Shown: one piece after another, positions 28,377-36,532 of the stretch
How the letters are laid out: each line of letters begins with the position of its first letter
Position numbering within the stretch: the stretch's first letter is position 1
DNA from: Mesohalobacter salilacus
Lineage (GTDB): Bacteria; Bacteroidota; Bacteroidia; Flavobacteriales; Flavobacteriaceae
Reading direction: 5' to 3'
Length of the DNA: 64,000 nt
Assembly (NCBI GenBank): GCA_003931895.1
Contig: RRZV01000032.1
Location: forward strand, 39,806 to 103,805
Notes under the pieces: model-generated
The model's database searches: none
What the model saw: only the letters and a program-made list of their open reading frames with translations
What the model was told of the DNA's origin: nothing
Translations under genes and position numbers: made by a program

Positions 28377-28981
28377 ATGAGTAAACATTTAAAATGGATT
28401 ATCCCGGTAGGAATCATTGTGATTTTAGGAATAATTTTATATAGCATGACGGCAGGTTTTAACAACCAAGCCGTAACCTTAGAAGAAAATGCACAAACGG
28501 CTTGGAGTAATGTTGAAAGCTCTTATCAAAGACGAAATGACTTGATAGGCAACTTGGTAAAACCGTCCAAGGCGCTGCAGATTTTGAACGCAAAACCTTG
28601 ACCGAAGTGATTGAAGCGCGCTCAAAAGCCACCTCTGTCAACGTTGATGCGTCAAACCTTAATCCACAAAGTATTAAAGCTTTCGGTCAAGCTCAAGGCG
28701 GTGTAAGTTCGGCTTTATCAAGATTATTGGTGAGTGTAGAACGCTATCCTGATATCAAAGCCAATCAAAACTTTCTCAACTTACAAGCTCAACTCGAGGG
28801 CACGGAAAATCGTATAAATGTGGCTCGTAATCGATACAATGAAGCGGTAGGAGATTTTAATATCTTAATCCGCAAGTTTCCAAATAACCTGTTTGCTGGG
28901 ATGTTTGGGTTCGAACCTTTAACCCGTTACGAAGCCGATGCTGGTGCAGAAAATGCTCCTGATGTAGAATTTGAATTTTAA
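28377..28981 (+). pseudogene. lemA: LemA family protein, interrupted by a one-base frameshift
   Basis: The first part (28377 to about 28562, one N-terminal helix 'WIIPVGIIVILGIILYSM', then 'LEENAQTAWSNVESSYQRRN') and the second part (continuing from about 28563 in another frame, TVQGAADFERKTLTEVIEARS to 'APDVEFEF') together make one complete LemA protein of about 200 residues. They join if one A is added to the A-run at 28559-28562 (GTAAAACC to GTAAAAACC, giving Val-Lys-Thr-Val-Gln). In the written sequence the first frame stops shortly after, at 28601. It could be a real pseudogene, a sequencing or assembly slip in a homopolymer, or slippery-site frameshifting. LemA is membrane-anchored and of unclear function. 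The two TPM genes downstream are intact. Confidence 0.85.
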
Positions 28982-28989
28982 AACAACTT

Positions 28990-29430
28990 ATGTCAAAACT
29001 TACAGATTACATTTCAAAAGACGACGAGGTAGAAATCGTTGATGCCATTAAAGCTGGCGAAAAACAAACCTCTGGTGAAATACGTTTGCACATCGAAATG
29101 AAGTGTCCTGTTGCAGATGCTTACGATAGAGCTTTAGGTGTTTTTGAAGAACTCAATATGCATAAAACCGACTTAGCCAACGGTATTTTGCTCTACGTTG
29201 CGCTTGAGGATCACAAATTAGTATTATGCGGTGATAAAGGCATTAACGAAAAAGTGGGGCAAGGCTTTTGGGAATCTACCGTCGAGATCATCACCTCTCA
29301 TTTTAAGAAAAATCAATACAAAGAAGGTCTTGTAAAAGGCATAGCAGAAGTCGGGCAAAAGTTAAAACAATACTTTCCTTACCAAAGTGACGATGCGAAT
29401 GAACTTAAAGATGATATTTCAAAAGGATAA
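28990..29430 (+). CDS. TPM-domain protein (soluble)
   Basis: A 146-residue protein with a TPM (TLP18.3/Psb32/MOLO-1) domain: 'DDEVEIVDAIKAGEKQTSG', 'IRLHIEMKC', 'NGILLYVALEDHKLVLCGDKG' and 'VGQGFWESTVEII'. No signal peptide or membrane helix is seen, so it should be cytoplasmic. Metal-dependent phosphatase activity has been described for some plant TPM proteins; nothing in this sequence proves it. It lies 8 bases after lemA and 1 base before the second TPM gene, the common LemA-TPM-TPM arrangement of Bacteroidetes. Confidence 0.85.
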   Translation: MSKLTDYISKDDEVEIVDAIKAGEKQTSGEIRLHIEMKCPVADAYDRALGVFEELNMHKTDLANGILLYVALEDHKLVLCGDKGINEKVGQGFWESTVEIITSHFKKNQYKEGLVKGIAEVGQKLKQYFPYQSDDANELKDDISKG

Positions 29431-29431
29431 T

Positions 29432-30235
29432 ATGACATTGATAAAAACAATACTGACGAGCTTATTACTATGTTTGAGTTTAATAAGCTTTGCACAAAAA
29501 GATATTCCACCGCAACCCGATAAGCAAAAAGCGGTTTATGACTCCGCCAATATGCTTTCAGATAGCGAAGAAAAGGCATTAAGGCAAAAGTTAGAAACTT
29601 ACGCAGACACCACGTCAACGCAAATCGTCATTGTTACTTTAAAATCTCTTGAAGGTGAATATATCGCTACGTTTGCTACAGAATGGGCACAACAATGGGG
29701 AATTGGTCAAGATAATAAAGACAATGGTGCCATCATTATGGTGAGCCAAGATGATCGAAAAATTACCATTCAAAATGGCTATGGTTTAGAAGAATTTTTA
29801 ACTGACTATAACAGTAAAACTATCATCGACCAGATTATACAGCCTGCGTTTAAAAAAGGAAATTTTTATCAAGGATTGGATGAAGCCACAACTGCAATGT
29901 TTCAATTGCTCGCTGGGCAATTTGATGCTGAAGCTTTAAATCAAAAATCGAATAAGAAAAAAAATATTTTAGGCTATGTCATACCTATTATAGTGGTTAT
30001 ATTTTTTATCATTTTAGTGATGAAAAGACGCCGTGGTGGCGGCGATGGCAAAGGTGGCATGCGACGTGGCGGACCAGATTTGTTTGATATTTTAATTTTA
30101 AGCAGCCTTGGCGGAAGTCATCACAGTGGCGGTTTTGGCAGCGGCTCATCAGGCGGAAGCTTTGGTGGTGGTGGATTTAGCGGCGGTTTCGGCGGCGGTG
30201 GTTTCGGCGGCGGCGGTGCTGTTGGCGGCTGGTGA
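29432..30235 (+). CDS. TPM-domain membrane protein with Gly-rich C-terminus (YgcG-like)
   Basis: A 267-residue protein when started at 29432, where the signal peptide begins (MTLIKTILTSLLLCLSLISF). A longer in-frame extension upstream lacks support. The TPM domain covers about 35-165 (YDSANMLSDSEEKALRQKLE, 'TQIVIVTLKSLEGEYIATF', 'QDDRKITIQNGYGLEEFL'). A transmembrane helix follows at about 183-200 (ILGYVIPIIVVIFFIILVM), then a basic stretch and a Gly/Ser/Phe repeat tail to the end (GGGGFGGG-type). This matches YgcG-like proteins that accompany LemA. The tail is low-complexity and its translation on the other strand produces spurious Pro-rich frames. Confidence 0.85.
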   Translation: MTLIKTILTSLLLCLSLISFAQKDIPPQPDKQKAVYDSANMLSDSEEKALRQKLETYADTTSTQIVIVTLKSLEGEYIATFATEWAQQWGIGQDNKDNGAIIMVSQDDRKITIQNGYGLEEFLTDYNSKTIIDQIIQPAFKKGNFYQGLDEATTAMFQLLAGQFDAEALNQKSNKKKNILGYVIPIIVVIFFIILVMKRRRGGGDGKGGMRRGGPDLFDILILSSLGGSHHSGGFGSGSSGGSFGGGGFSGGFGGGGFGGGGAVGGW

Positions 30236-30260
30236 TGATAAATAAAATTTATTATTAACC

Positions 30261-30303
30261 TTGGCAAACTTCGCGAAAACTTAGCGCCCCTTGCGGTTAA
30301 AAA
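30261..30303. repeat. GCG-periodic intergenic repeat, copy 1
   Basis: The stretch contains GCG triplets at spacings of 11 and 9 bases followed by GGTTAAAA (CTTAGCGCCCCTTGCGGTTA). It is more GC-rich than its surroundings and lies between the TPM gene and a hydrolase gene. A second related copy is at 55484-55528. Such repeats with CGCAAAG-like units are scattered in many Bacteroidetes genomes; their function is unknown. Confidence 0.55.
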
Positions 30304-30311
30304 CAAACATT

Positions 30312-31259
30312 ATGAAAAAACTATTTTTTATTGTTGTTCTATTGATTTGGTCTTTGCCAAGCTTAGCTCAAAATCCAATTTCTGAAAATTTAGAAATCAA
30401 TCAATTGATTGATGGCACTTTACTTCAGCCAGAAGGGAAAAATTCTAAAACCTTAGCCATTATCATTGCAGGTTCGGGACCTACAAATCGCGACGGCAAT
30501 CAAATTGCTATGAAAAATAATAGTCTAAAACAACTGGCTTATTTTCTTGAAGAAGAAGGTATTGCAAGCTTTAGATACGATAAACGGATTTTAAAATTGG
30601 CTGAAAATCAAATGATTGATGAATCACAAATGCGGTTTGATGATTTTGTTAAAGATGCTGCTGATGTGGTCAATTATTTTAAGCTTTATGACGGTGTTAA
30701 ATACGGTTTCAACAAATTTTTATTAATCGGACATAGTCAAGGTGTTTTGGTAGCACAATTGGCAAGCCTTAAAACAGCGGTTCAAGGGTTAATTTTAATT
30801 TGTGGTCCTGCAAATCCGATTGATGAAGTTATGGTAAGTCAAGTCAGCAAGCAAGTCCCATTTTTATACAAAGATTTAAAAGAGTCATTTGATTCTATTA
30901 GAAAAGTTGGTTATGTTAAAGAATACAATCCGCTTTTAAAAACGATCTTAAGAGAAGAAACTCAAGCTTTTTTTCAATCTTGGATGTTGCATAACCCAAC
31001 TGAAATTGCACAAAAAATAACGGAACCTACTTTAGTTATTGGTGGTACAACTGATATTCAAGTGCCCAGCGAAGATGCTAAAATATTAGCTGAAAATTTT
31101 CCAAACGCCACATATGTCATTATAGAAAATATGAACCACGTGCTTAAAAAAGTGGAAAGCATAGGACTTGAAAACCAAAAAGCTTATAATAATCCTAATT
31201 TGCCATTGCACACAGATTTAAAATCTGAAATTAAACAATTCATTAAAAATTTCAAATGA
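30312..31259 (+). CDS. Secreted alpha/beta hydrolase
   Basis: A 315-residue protein starting at the ATG at 30312, where a signal peptide begins (MKKLFFIVVLLIWSLPSLAQ). The alpha/beta-hydrolase nucleophile elbow is GHSQG with Ser142, the oxyanion region is 'IIAGSGPTNRDGN', and the later Asp and His are probably in 'GGTTDIQVPSEDA' and 'ENMNHVLKK'. It is a likely periplasmic esterase/acyl hydrolase; substrate unknown. The next gene (HAD hydrolase) overlaps its stop by 4 bases as ATGA. Confidence 0.85.
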   Translation: MKKLFFIVVLLIWSLPSLAQNPISENLEINQLIDGTLLQPEGKNSKTLAIIIAGSGPTNRDGNQIAMKNNSLKQLAYFLEEEGIASFRYDKRILKLAENQMIDESQMRFDDFVKDAADVVNYFKLYDGVKYGFNKFLLIGHSQGVLVAQLASLKTAVQGLILICGPANPIDEVMVSQVSKQVPFLYKDLKESFDSIRKVGYVKEYNPLLKTILREETQAFFQSWMLHNPTEIAQKITEPTLVIGGTTDIQVPSEDAKILAENFPNATYVIIENMNHVLKKVESIGLENQKAYNNPNLPLHTDLKSEIKQFIKNFK

Positions 31260-32074
31260 TGTATAAACTCATTGCTATAGATATTGACGGCACATTATTA
31301 GATAAAAACAAAGGGGTTTCCAAACAAACTATAGACTGTATTAATCATTTAAAGCAAGACAAAAAAATCGTCTTGATATCCGCCCGAATGCCAAAAGCCA
31401 TGCGACATATCCAAAATGATTTGGGAATTGCAGATTATCCCATTGTGGCTTACAATGGCGGTTTAGTATTGCATAAAAACAAAATCTTATCGCATACGGG
31501 TATCGATTTTCAAACATTTAGACAAATTTTAAAATTAAATAAAGATTTGAATTTGCATCTGAGTTTATATCATAACGATGAATGGTATGCGCCACAACAA
31601 GACCATTGGAGTGAGAGAGAAGTCGCCAACACTAAAGTTGAACCAGAGTTTAAGTCTAACGAAGCTGTTTTTGAAGATTGGAAAGTTTATAATAAAGAGC
31701 CACATAAAATTATGTGTATGGGTGATGAACGAAAAGTTGAAGAGTTCTACCAACGCTTATCTAAACCATTTAAAGACAAATTACATCTATACCGTTCAAA
31801 ACCCACTTATATTGAAATGGCTCCTTTGCAAATTTCTAAATTGTCAGGACTTCAAGTTTTATTACAAAAAATATACAAAGACATTAAAATTGAACAAGTT
31901 GTAGCTTATGGCGATAATTACAACGATATTGAAATGATAGATAATGTTGGTCTTGGTGTAGCTGTTGAAAATGCTAAAGAAGAAGTTAAAGCTGTTGCCG
32001 AAGATTTTACGCAAAGCAATATTGATCACGGTGTAGCTAATCACCTTCAAAAATTATTTAATTTAAAGCTTTAG
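31256..32074 (+). CDS. HAD-superfamily Cof-type phosphatase
   Basis: A 272-residue cytosolic hydrolase. The HAD nucleophile motif is DIDGTLLD with Asp9 and Asp11; motif II is 'VLISARMP', and motif IV is 'YGDNYNDIEMIDNVGLGVAV'. The cap region between residues about 85 and 190 is of type C2, as in Cof-like phosphatases that act on sugar phosphates, FMN or other metabolites. The exact substrate cannot be read. The ATG at 31256 overlaps the upstream stop by 4 bases (a second ATG follows at 31259). Confidence 0.88.
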   Translation: MMYKLIAIDIDGTLLDKNKGVSKQTIDCINHLKQDKKIVLISARMPKAMRHIQNDLGIADYPIVAYNGGLVLHKNKILSHTGIDFQTFRQILKLNKDLNLHLSLYHNDEWYAPQQDHWSEREVANTKVEPEFKSNEAVFEDWKVYNKEPHKIMCMGDERKVEEFYQRLSKPFKDKLHLYRSKPTYIEMAPLQISKLSGLQVLLQKIYKDIKIEQVVAYGDNYNDIEMIDNVGLGVAVENAKEEVKAVAEDFTQSNIDHGVANHLQKLFNLKL

Positions 32075-32114
32075 GTTCTTTTTGTATTTTCTATTTTTAT
32101 ACCAAAATTTTAAT

Positions 32115-33428
32115 ATGAAGAATTTAAGGCCTGAACCTTTTTTTACCAATGATGCTGTAGTATTGGGTGTATTGCTTTTGGTTTTAGGTTTAATTTTTTA
32201 CACGTCTAATTTAAAACATAAATACTGGTCTCGCTTTTATAAATATGTGCCAGCCTTATTGTTGTGCTACTTGATTCCAGCCATCTTAAATTCTTTAGGT
32301 CTAATCTCATCAGAATGGGATGTTGTAGATAGTGCAGGCGAAGTGACCAAAGAAAAATCACAGTTATATTTTGTGGCATCAAGATACTTATTACCAGCGT
32401 CTTTAGTCTTATTGACTTTAAGTATAGATTTAAAGGCTATTGCCAATCTCGGATGGAAGGCTTTGCTGATGTTTTTTGTGGGAACACTTGGGATTGTCAT
32501 TGGCGGACCTATAGCTATTCTTTTAATGTCTTATATTTCACCAGAAACACTTGGTGGAAGTGGACCCGATGCGATTTGGCGAGGTTTATCTACTTTAGCT
32601 GGAAGTTGGATTGGCGGCGGTGCTAATCAAGCAGCAATGTTAGAAATATTTGAGTACAATCCCAGAAAATACGGCGCTATGGTTTTGGTGGATATTGTCG
32701 TTGCTAACTTATGGATGGCACTTATTTTATTAGGAATTGGTCAGCGTAAAAGTATTGATATATGGTTAAAAGCTGATAATACAGCGATTGACGATTTAAA
32801 AGACAAAGTCTCTGCCTACGAAAAAAGCGTGTCCCGTAAATCGACACTATCCGATTTGATGATAATTTTAGGTATAGGTTTTACAGGTGTAGCCCTTGGT
32901 CATTGGTTTTCAAAAGAAATATCTACTTTTTTAATTTCTAATTTTGAAATCTTTAGCGACAAATCTTCAGCCTTGAGTTCGTTTGCAGGCGAGTTCTTTT
33001 GGATGATTACCATAGCTACAGCTTTTGGCATTGCCTTATCATTTACCAAACTCAAACGTTTTGAAGGGGTTGGTGCAAGTAAAATTGGTTCGGTGTTTAT
33101 TTACATCTTAGTGGCTACGATAGGGATGAAAATGGACTTAACCACAGTCACTGAAAACCCTGGATTGATTGGTATTGGCCTGATTTGGATGAGTATTCAC
33201 GCCATTTTATTAATATTTGTGGCAAAGCTAATCAAAGCACCTTATTTTTTCTTAGCAGTAGGAAGTCAAGCTAATGTTGGTGGAGCGGCTTCTGCGCCTG
33301 TGGTGGCTTCGGCATTTCATCCGTCTTTGACCAGTGTTGGTGTACTTTTGGCCGTTTTTGGCTACGCGGTAGGAACTTATGCGGCGATTGCCTGCACAAT
33401 TTTAATGGAAATGGCTTCTAAATTTTAA
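32115..33428 (+). CDS. DUF819 family membrane transporter
   Basis: A 437-residue polytopic membrane protein when started at 32115 (MKNLRPEPFFTNDAVVLGVL). It has about ten to twelve hydrophobic helices. The DUF819 hallmarks are the glycine-rich segment 'GLSTLAGSWIGGGANQAAM' and the late 'AVGSQANVGGAASAPVVASA', which resemble the conserved elements of a sodium-coupled carrier fold. Substrate is unknown. The upstream ATT-ATG region has no other start that fits the first helix. The gene ends 2 bases before the DUF4369 lipoprotein. Confidence 0.85.
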   Translation: MKNLRPEPFFTNDAVVLGVLLLVLGLIFYTSNLKHKYWSRFYKYVPALLLCYLIPAILNSLGLISSEWDVVDSAGEVTKEKSQLYFVASRYLLPASLVLLTLSIDLKAIANLGWKALLMFFVGTLGIVIGGPIAILLMSYISPETLGGSGPDAIWRGLSTLAGSWIGGGANQAAMLEIFEYNPRKYGAMVLVDIVVANLWMALILLGIGQRKSIDIWLKADNTAIDDLKDKVSAYEKSVSRKSTLSDLMIILGIGFTGVALGHWFSKEISTFLISNFEIFSDKSSALSSFAGEFFWMITIATAFGIALSFTKLKRFEGVGASKIGSVFIYILVATIGMKMDLTTVTENPGLIGIGLIWMSIHAILLIFVAKLIKAPYFFLAVGSQANVGGAASAPVVASAFHPSLTSVGVLLAVFGYAVGTYAAIACTILMEMASKF

Positions 33429-33430
33429 AT

Positions 33431-34132
33431 ATGAAAATGAAATTTTTATGCTTGCTAACTGTTATAACAGTTTTGAGTTGTGAAACAAAAAAACCTGATT
33501 TAACCATAACAGGTCAGATTGAGGGTTTAAAAAAAGGAAAAATTTATCTTCAAAAAGTAAAAGATTCTACGATTGTAAATTTAGACTCTTTAGAGCTTTA
33601 CAATACCAATCAATTCAACTTTGATGTTGAACTCAGTCAACCTGAAGTCATGTATCTGCAGTTAAAAAAAGATACGATAGATCAAACCGATAATTTTATA
33701 GCTTTCTTTGCAGATAAAGGGCAATTAAAAGTCAAGGCAAAATTAGATGAATTTAGTTATGCAGACTTAAAATCCAATTATAAAAATCAACAAAAGTTTC
33801 AAGTTTACAGCCAAAACATCAAACGTTTTGCCGACCAAAAGTTAGATTTAATTAAAGCCGAACTTGAGGCCAGAAAAGCCAATAATCAAGAGCGTTTAGA
33901 TAGTATTAATAAAGTTTACAATTCTATGACCCAAAGGCGCTATTTGTATGCCATCAATTTTGCAATGAACCATCCAAATTTAGAAGTTTCACCTTACATT
34001 ATTCTAAATCAAGCTGAATATATTACCCCAAAATATTTAGATTCTGTTTATCATTCTTTTGACAAATCCATTCAAAAATCTTATTACGGGCAACAACTTA
34101 ACAATTTGGTAACGCAACGTCAATCAAAATAA
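33431..34132 (+). CDS. DUF4369-domain lipoprotein
   Basis: A 233-residue lipoprotein with signal MKMKFLCLLTVITVLSC; Cys17 is the lipidation site. The DUF4369 beta-strand domain (about 20-120) begins 'TITGQIEGLKKGKIYLQ' and continues with 'FNFDVELSQPEVMYLQL'. In many Bacteroidetes this domain precedes a thioredoxin domain, but here the rest (about 120-233) is helical with charged coiled-coil character (LIKAELEARKANNQERLDSI) and no CxxC motif, so it is a redox-less version. It lies immediately after the DUF819 gene. Confidence 0.75.
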   Translation: MKMKFLCLLTVITVLSCETKKPDLTITGQIEGLKKGKIYLQKVKDSTIVNLDSLELYNTNQFNFDVELSQPEVMYLQLKKDTIDQTDNFIAFFADKGQLKVKAKLDEFSYADLKSNYKNQQKFQVYSQNIKRFADQKLDLIKAELEARKANNQERLDSINKVYNSMTQRRYLYAINFAMNHPNLEVSPYIILNQAEYITPKYLDSVYHSFDKSIQKSYYGQQLNNLVTQRQSK

Positions 34133-34174
34133 GACATCTTATAAATAAATTTAAAAAATTAACTAATTATTGTT

Positions 34175-34876
34175 ATGAAAACCTGTTTCAAACTTTTTTG
34201 TTTGTTGAGTATATTGTTTTTTTGGTCTTGTGAAGATATTGCAAACAATCGAAGGTTGATTTTTACAGGAAATTTGATAGATGAAAACGATGAACCTATT
34301 CAAAATGCACGGTTGATTTCAACATTAAATGCTGATCTTGGTTTTGCAGAAGCAGAAAACAAAATAGGCCAAGGACAAACCGACACAAATGGTTTTTTTG
34401 AATTCGCGTCTTTAGTGCCTTTGTCTTCCGGCTCAGGCTTGCAAATTCTTCCTGAAGAATCTGACGTTGTGGTTGATGAATTTGCAGATGTAGCTTTGTC
34501 TTTTGACAATGGCGTTTTTGATAATGTCAATCAAATAGAACTTAATAACTTTAAAATTCCAAGAAAAGCTACATTAGAGCTCAACATTCAAAAAAATTCT
34601 ACAGAACCTGTTTTTTTAGAATGGACTATTGAGCGAAAAACGGCTCAATGTTTTATAACTATTACTGAATTAAACGACTTAGAAAACATTGAATTTTGCG
34701 ATACATTTTTTAGTATTTCAGGTCAAAATAATTCAGATAATCCTGAGGAATCACGAACAATTGAGAGCCTTCGCAATTCAACAGCTTTCTTTACTTACAG
34801 CATTAACAACGCCCCCAATCAAGTTATAGAAATTTCATTAAACAACCCAAGCAATGTCTTCGAGTTTACTTACTAA
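34175..34876 (+). CDS. Lipoprotein with carboxypeptidase-regulatory-like N-terminal domain
   Basis: A 233-residue lipoprotein with signal MKTCFKLFCLLSILFFWSC and Cys19 as lipid site. The first 90 residues ('LIFTGNLIDENDEPIQNARL', 'GQTDTNGFFEFASLV') look like a carboxypeptidase-regulatory or Ig-like beta-sandwich that often precedes outer-membrane receptors. The C-terminal part is beta-rich but unassigned. The gene runs 23 bases into the start of the beta-barrel gene at 34854, which suggests coupled expression and a shared surface role. Function unknown. Confidence 0.6.
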   Translation: MKTCFKLFCLLSILFFWSCEDIANNRRLIFTGNLIDENDEPIQNARLISTLNADLGFAEAENKIGQGQTDTNGFFEFASLVPLSSGSGLQILPEESDVVVDEFADVALSFDNGVFDNVNQIELNNFKIPRKATLELNIQKNSTEPVFLEWTIERKTAQCFITITELNDLENIEFCDTFFSISGQNNSDNPEESRTIESLRNSTAFFTYSINNAPNQVIEISLNNPSNVFEFTY

Positions 34877-35495
34877 AACTTTAATTTTATTATTCTTTAT
34901 TAACTGTTGGACGTTTTATGCTCAAACTTCAGATACTTTAGAAATTAAAACCAAAGAATCCAAAACTCATCTCAATGTCGAGTTCTCTGGTATAGTGCCA
35001 ATAGCTTTTGGTGACAACTTCGCAGCGGATGGGATGGATTTTAAATACGGCTTAAATTTTAGTTTCAAAGGTTATTTTACCGACCACTTATTTTTTGGCT
35101 TAAAATTTCAGCATTTAAGAGCTGATGTTGCTGACCAAACCTTGGTTGGTGTTTTTGAACACAGTAATGTCAATTCATATTTAGCAGTTGGTGGATACCG
35201 ATTTGTTTTGGATGAACAATTTAATATAGAGCCTTCATTAGGAATTGGAGCCACGGTTTATAACAATAAAAAAACGACAACAACATTTGATGAAAAAATA
35301 GATTTTGAAGATGATGCAACAACTTTAATTTTTTCCGCAGCTGCAAGTTACCAAATAACAGAACAATTAAAAGTATTTATAAAACCAGAATACCGCATAG
35401 ATTTTATGCAAATTGATACTGCACCAATTCGACAAGACTTTTTCGACGAAGCCCATTTTTTAAACATTTTGTTTGGAATACGTTTTGGTTATTAG
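34854..35495 (+). CDS. Small outer-membrane beta-barrel protein
   Basis: A 213-residue protein with a signal peptide (SLLTKTLILLFFINCWTFYA). The mature part alternates short beta strands, with aromatic belts such as 'YGLNFSFKGYFTDHLFFGLK', and ends in 'HFLNILFGIRFGY', the typical terminal aromatic of a barrel. It resembles porin-like or outer-membrane-protein-family barrels of Bacteroidetes (about eight strands). It overlaps the lipoprotein gene by 23 bases. No ligand or assembly partner can be named. Confidence 0.75.
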   Translation: MSSSLLTKTLILLFFINCWTFYAQTSDTLEIKTKESKTHLNVEFSGIVPIAFGDNFAADGMDFKYGLNFSFKGYFTDHLFFGLKFQHLRADVADQTLVGVFEHSNVNSYLAVGGYRFVLDEQFNIEPSLGIGATVYNNKKTTTTFDEKIDFEDDATTLIFSAAASYQITEQLKVFIKPEYRIDFMQIDTAPIRQDFFDEAHFLNILFGIRFGY

Positions 35496-35585
35496 ATCTT
35501 TCAACTTTATTAAAGTAATACTAAATCTCTATTTTTCATAGGCAAGTTGAAAGAGTTTTATTTTATTTACAATAATATTTACCTT

Positions 35586-36125
35586 ATGAAAAATACCGAC
35601 GATAAATATGTGATTTTAGTCGATGAGAATGATAATCCCATAGGCAAAATGGAAAAAATAGAAGCCCACGAAAAAGGTCTTCTTCATCGTGCATTTTCAG
35701 TATTTGTTTTTAACGATAAAGATGAATTGCTTTTGCAACAACGAGCGTTGACCAAATACCATACGCCTGGCTTATGGACCAATACCTGTTGTAGCCACCA
35801 AAATGAAGGAGAAAGCAATATAGACGCTGGAAAGCGCCGCTTGGAAGAAGAAATGGGGTTTTCTGTGCCTTTAGAAGAAGTGATGTCTTTTACTTATAAA
35901 GCGCCTTTTGCAAATGGATTAACCGAACACGAATTCGATCATATTTTAATTGGATATTACAATCAAGATCCTAAGCCAAATCCAGAAGAAGTTGCAGATT
36001 TTAAATGGCGAACATTAGGCCAAATCAAAACAGATATAGCCAATCACCCTGAGCAATATACGGCTTGGTTTAAAATTATATTTGACAAATATCTCACTGC
36101 CATAAACGCAAAAAAAGCCATATGA
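35586..36125 (+). CDS. idi: Isopentenyl-diphosphate delta-isomerase (type I)
   Basis: This Nudix-fold enzyme interconverts isopentenyl and dimethylallyl diphosphates for isoprenoid synthesis. Starting at 35586 (MKNTDDKYVILVDENDNP) gives 179 residues, typical for type I IDI; an upstream TTG would add a non-conserved piece. Catalytic Cys is likely Cys69 in WTNTCCSH, the Nudix-like stretch is 'KRRLEEEMGF' and the second catalytic Glu is in 'TEHEFDHILIG'. It begins a chain of four overlapping genes: its stop overlaps the next start by ATGA at 36122-36125. Confidence 0.93.
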   Translation: MKNTDDKYVILVDENDNPIGKMEKIEAHEKGLLHRAFSVFVFNDKDELLLQQRALTKYHTPGLWTNTCCSHQNEGESNIDAGKRRLEEEMGFSVPLEEVMSFTYKAPFANGLTEHEFDHILIGYYNQDPKPNPEEVADFKWRTLGQIKTDIANHPEQYTAWFKIIFDKYLTAINAKKAI

Positions 36126-36532
36126 AAGTCACTGTCCATAGAAAAGCGCATTTTAACGCTGCCCATCGTTTGTATAGAAAAGATTGGTCAGATGAGAAAA
36201 ACGAAAGCGTTTTTGGCAAATGCAGTAACCCGCATTTTCACGGTCATAACTACGAATTGGTGGTTTCTGTAACAGGAGAAATTGACCCAGAAACGGGATA
36301 TGTCATTGATATAAAAGAGCTTAAAGATTTAATTAAATCTGAAGTTGAAGATGAGTTTGACCATAAGAATCTCAATGAACAAGTTGAAGTTTTTAAAACA
36401 TTAAACCCAACTGCTGAAAATATAGTAGTAGTCATATGGGATAAGTTGAGAAAACATTTAGAGCAACACCTTGAATTAAGTGTGACTTTATACGAAACAC
36501 CAAGAAACTTTGTAACTTATAATGGAAAATGA
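36122..36532 (+). CDS. 6-pyruvoyl-tetrahydropterin synthase family protein (PTPS-II-type motif)
   Basis: A 136-residue zinc-dependent pterin enzyme. The zinc ligands are His15 (FNAAHRL) and His40 and His42 (PHFHGHNYEL). The catalytic Cys34 is separated from HGH by five residues (CSNPHFHGH), the CxxxxxHGH pattern of 6-pyruvoyl-tetrahydropterin synthases; QueD usually has CxxxHGH. Thus it may make 6-pyruvoyl-tetrahydropterin rather than the queuosine precursor 6-carboxy-tetrahydropterin. Either reaction uses dihydroneopterin triphosphate. The gene overlaps its neighbours by ATGA on both sides. Homologues are often annotated as queD, so the symbol is left blank. Confidence 0.82.
   Translation: MKVTVHRKAHFNAAHRLYRKDWSDEKNESVFGKCSNPHFHGHNYELVVSVTGEIDPETGYVIDIKELKDLIKSEVEDEFDHKNLNEQVEVFKTLNPTAENIVVVIWDKLRKHLEQHLELSVTLYETPRNFVTYNGK

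Noticed and set aside
30121..30306. Pro-rich minus-strand frame opposite the TPM gene tail
   Set aside because: It is the antisense reading of the Gly-rich tail repeats and has no support.
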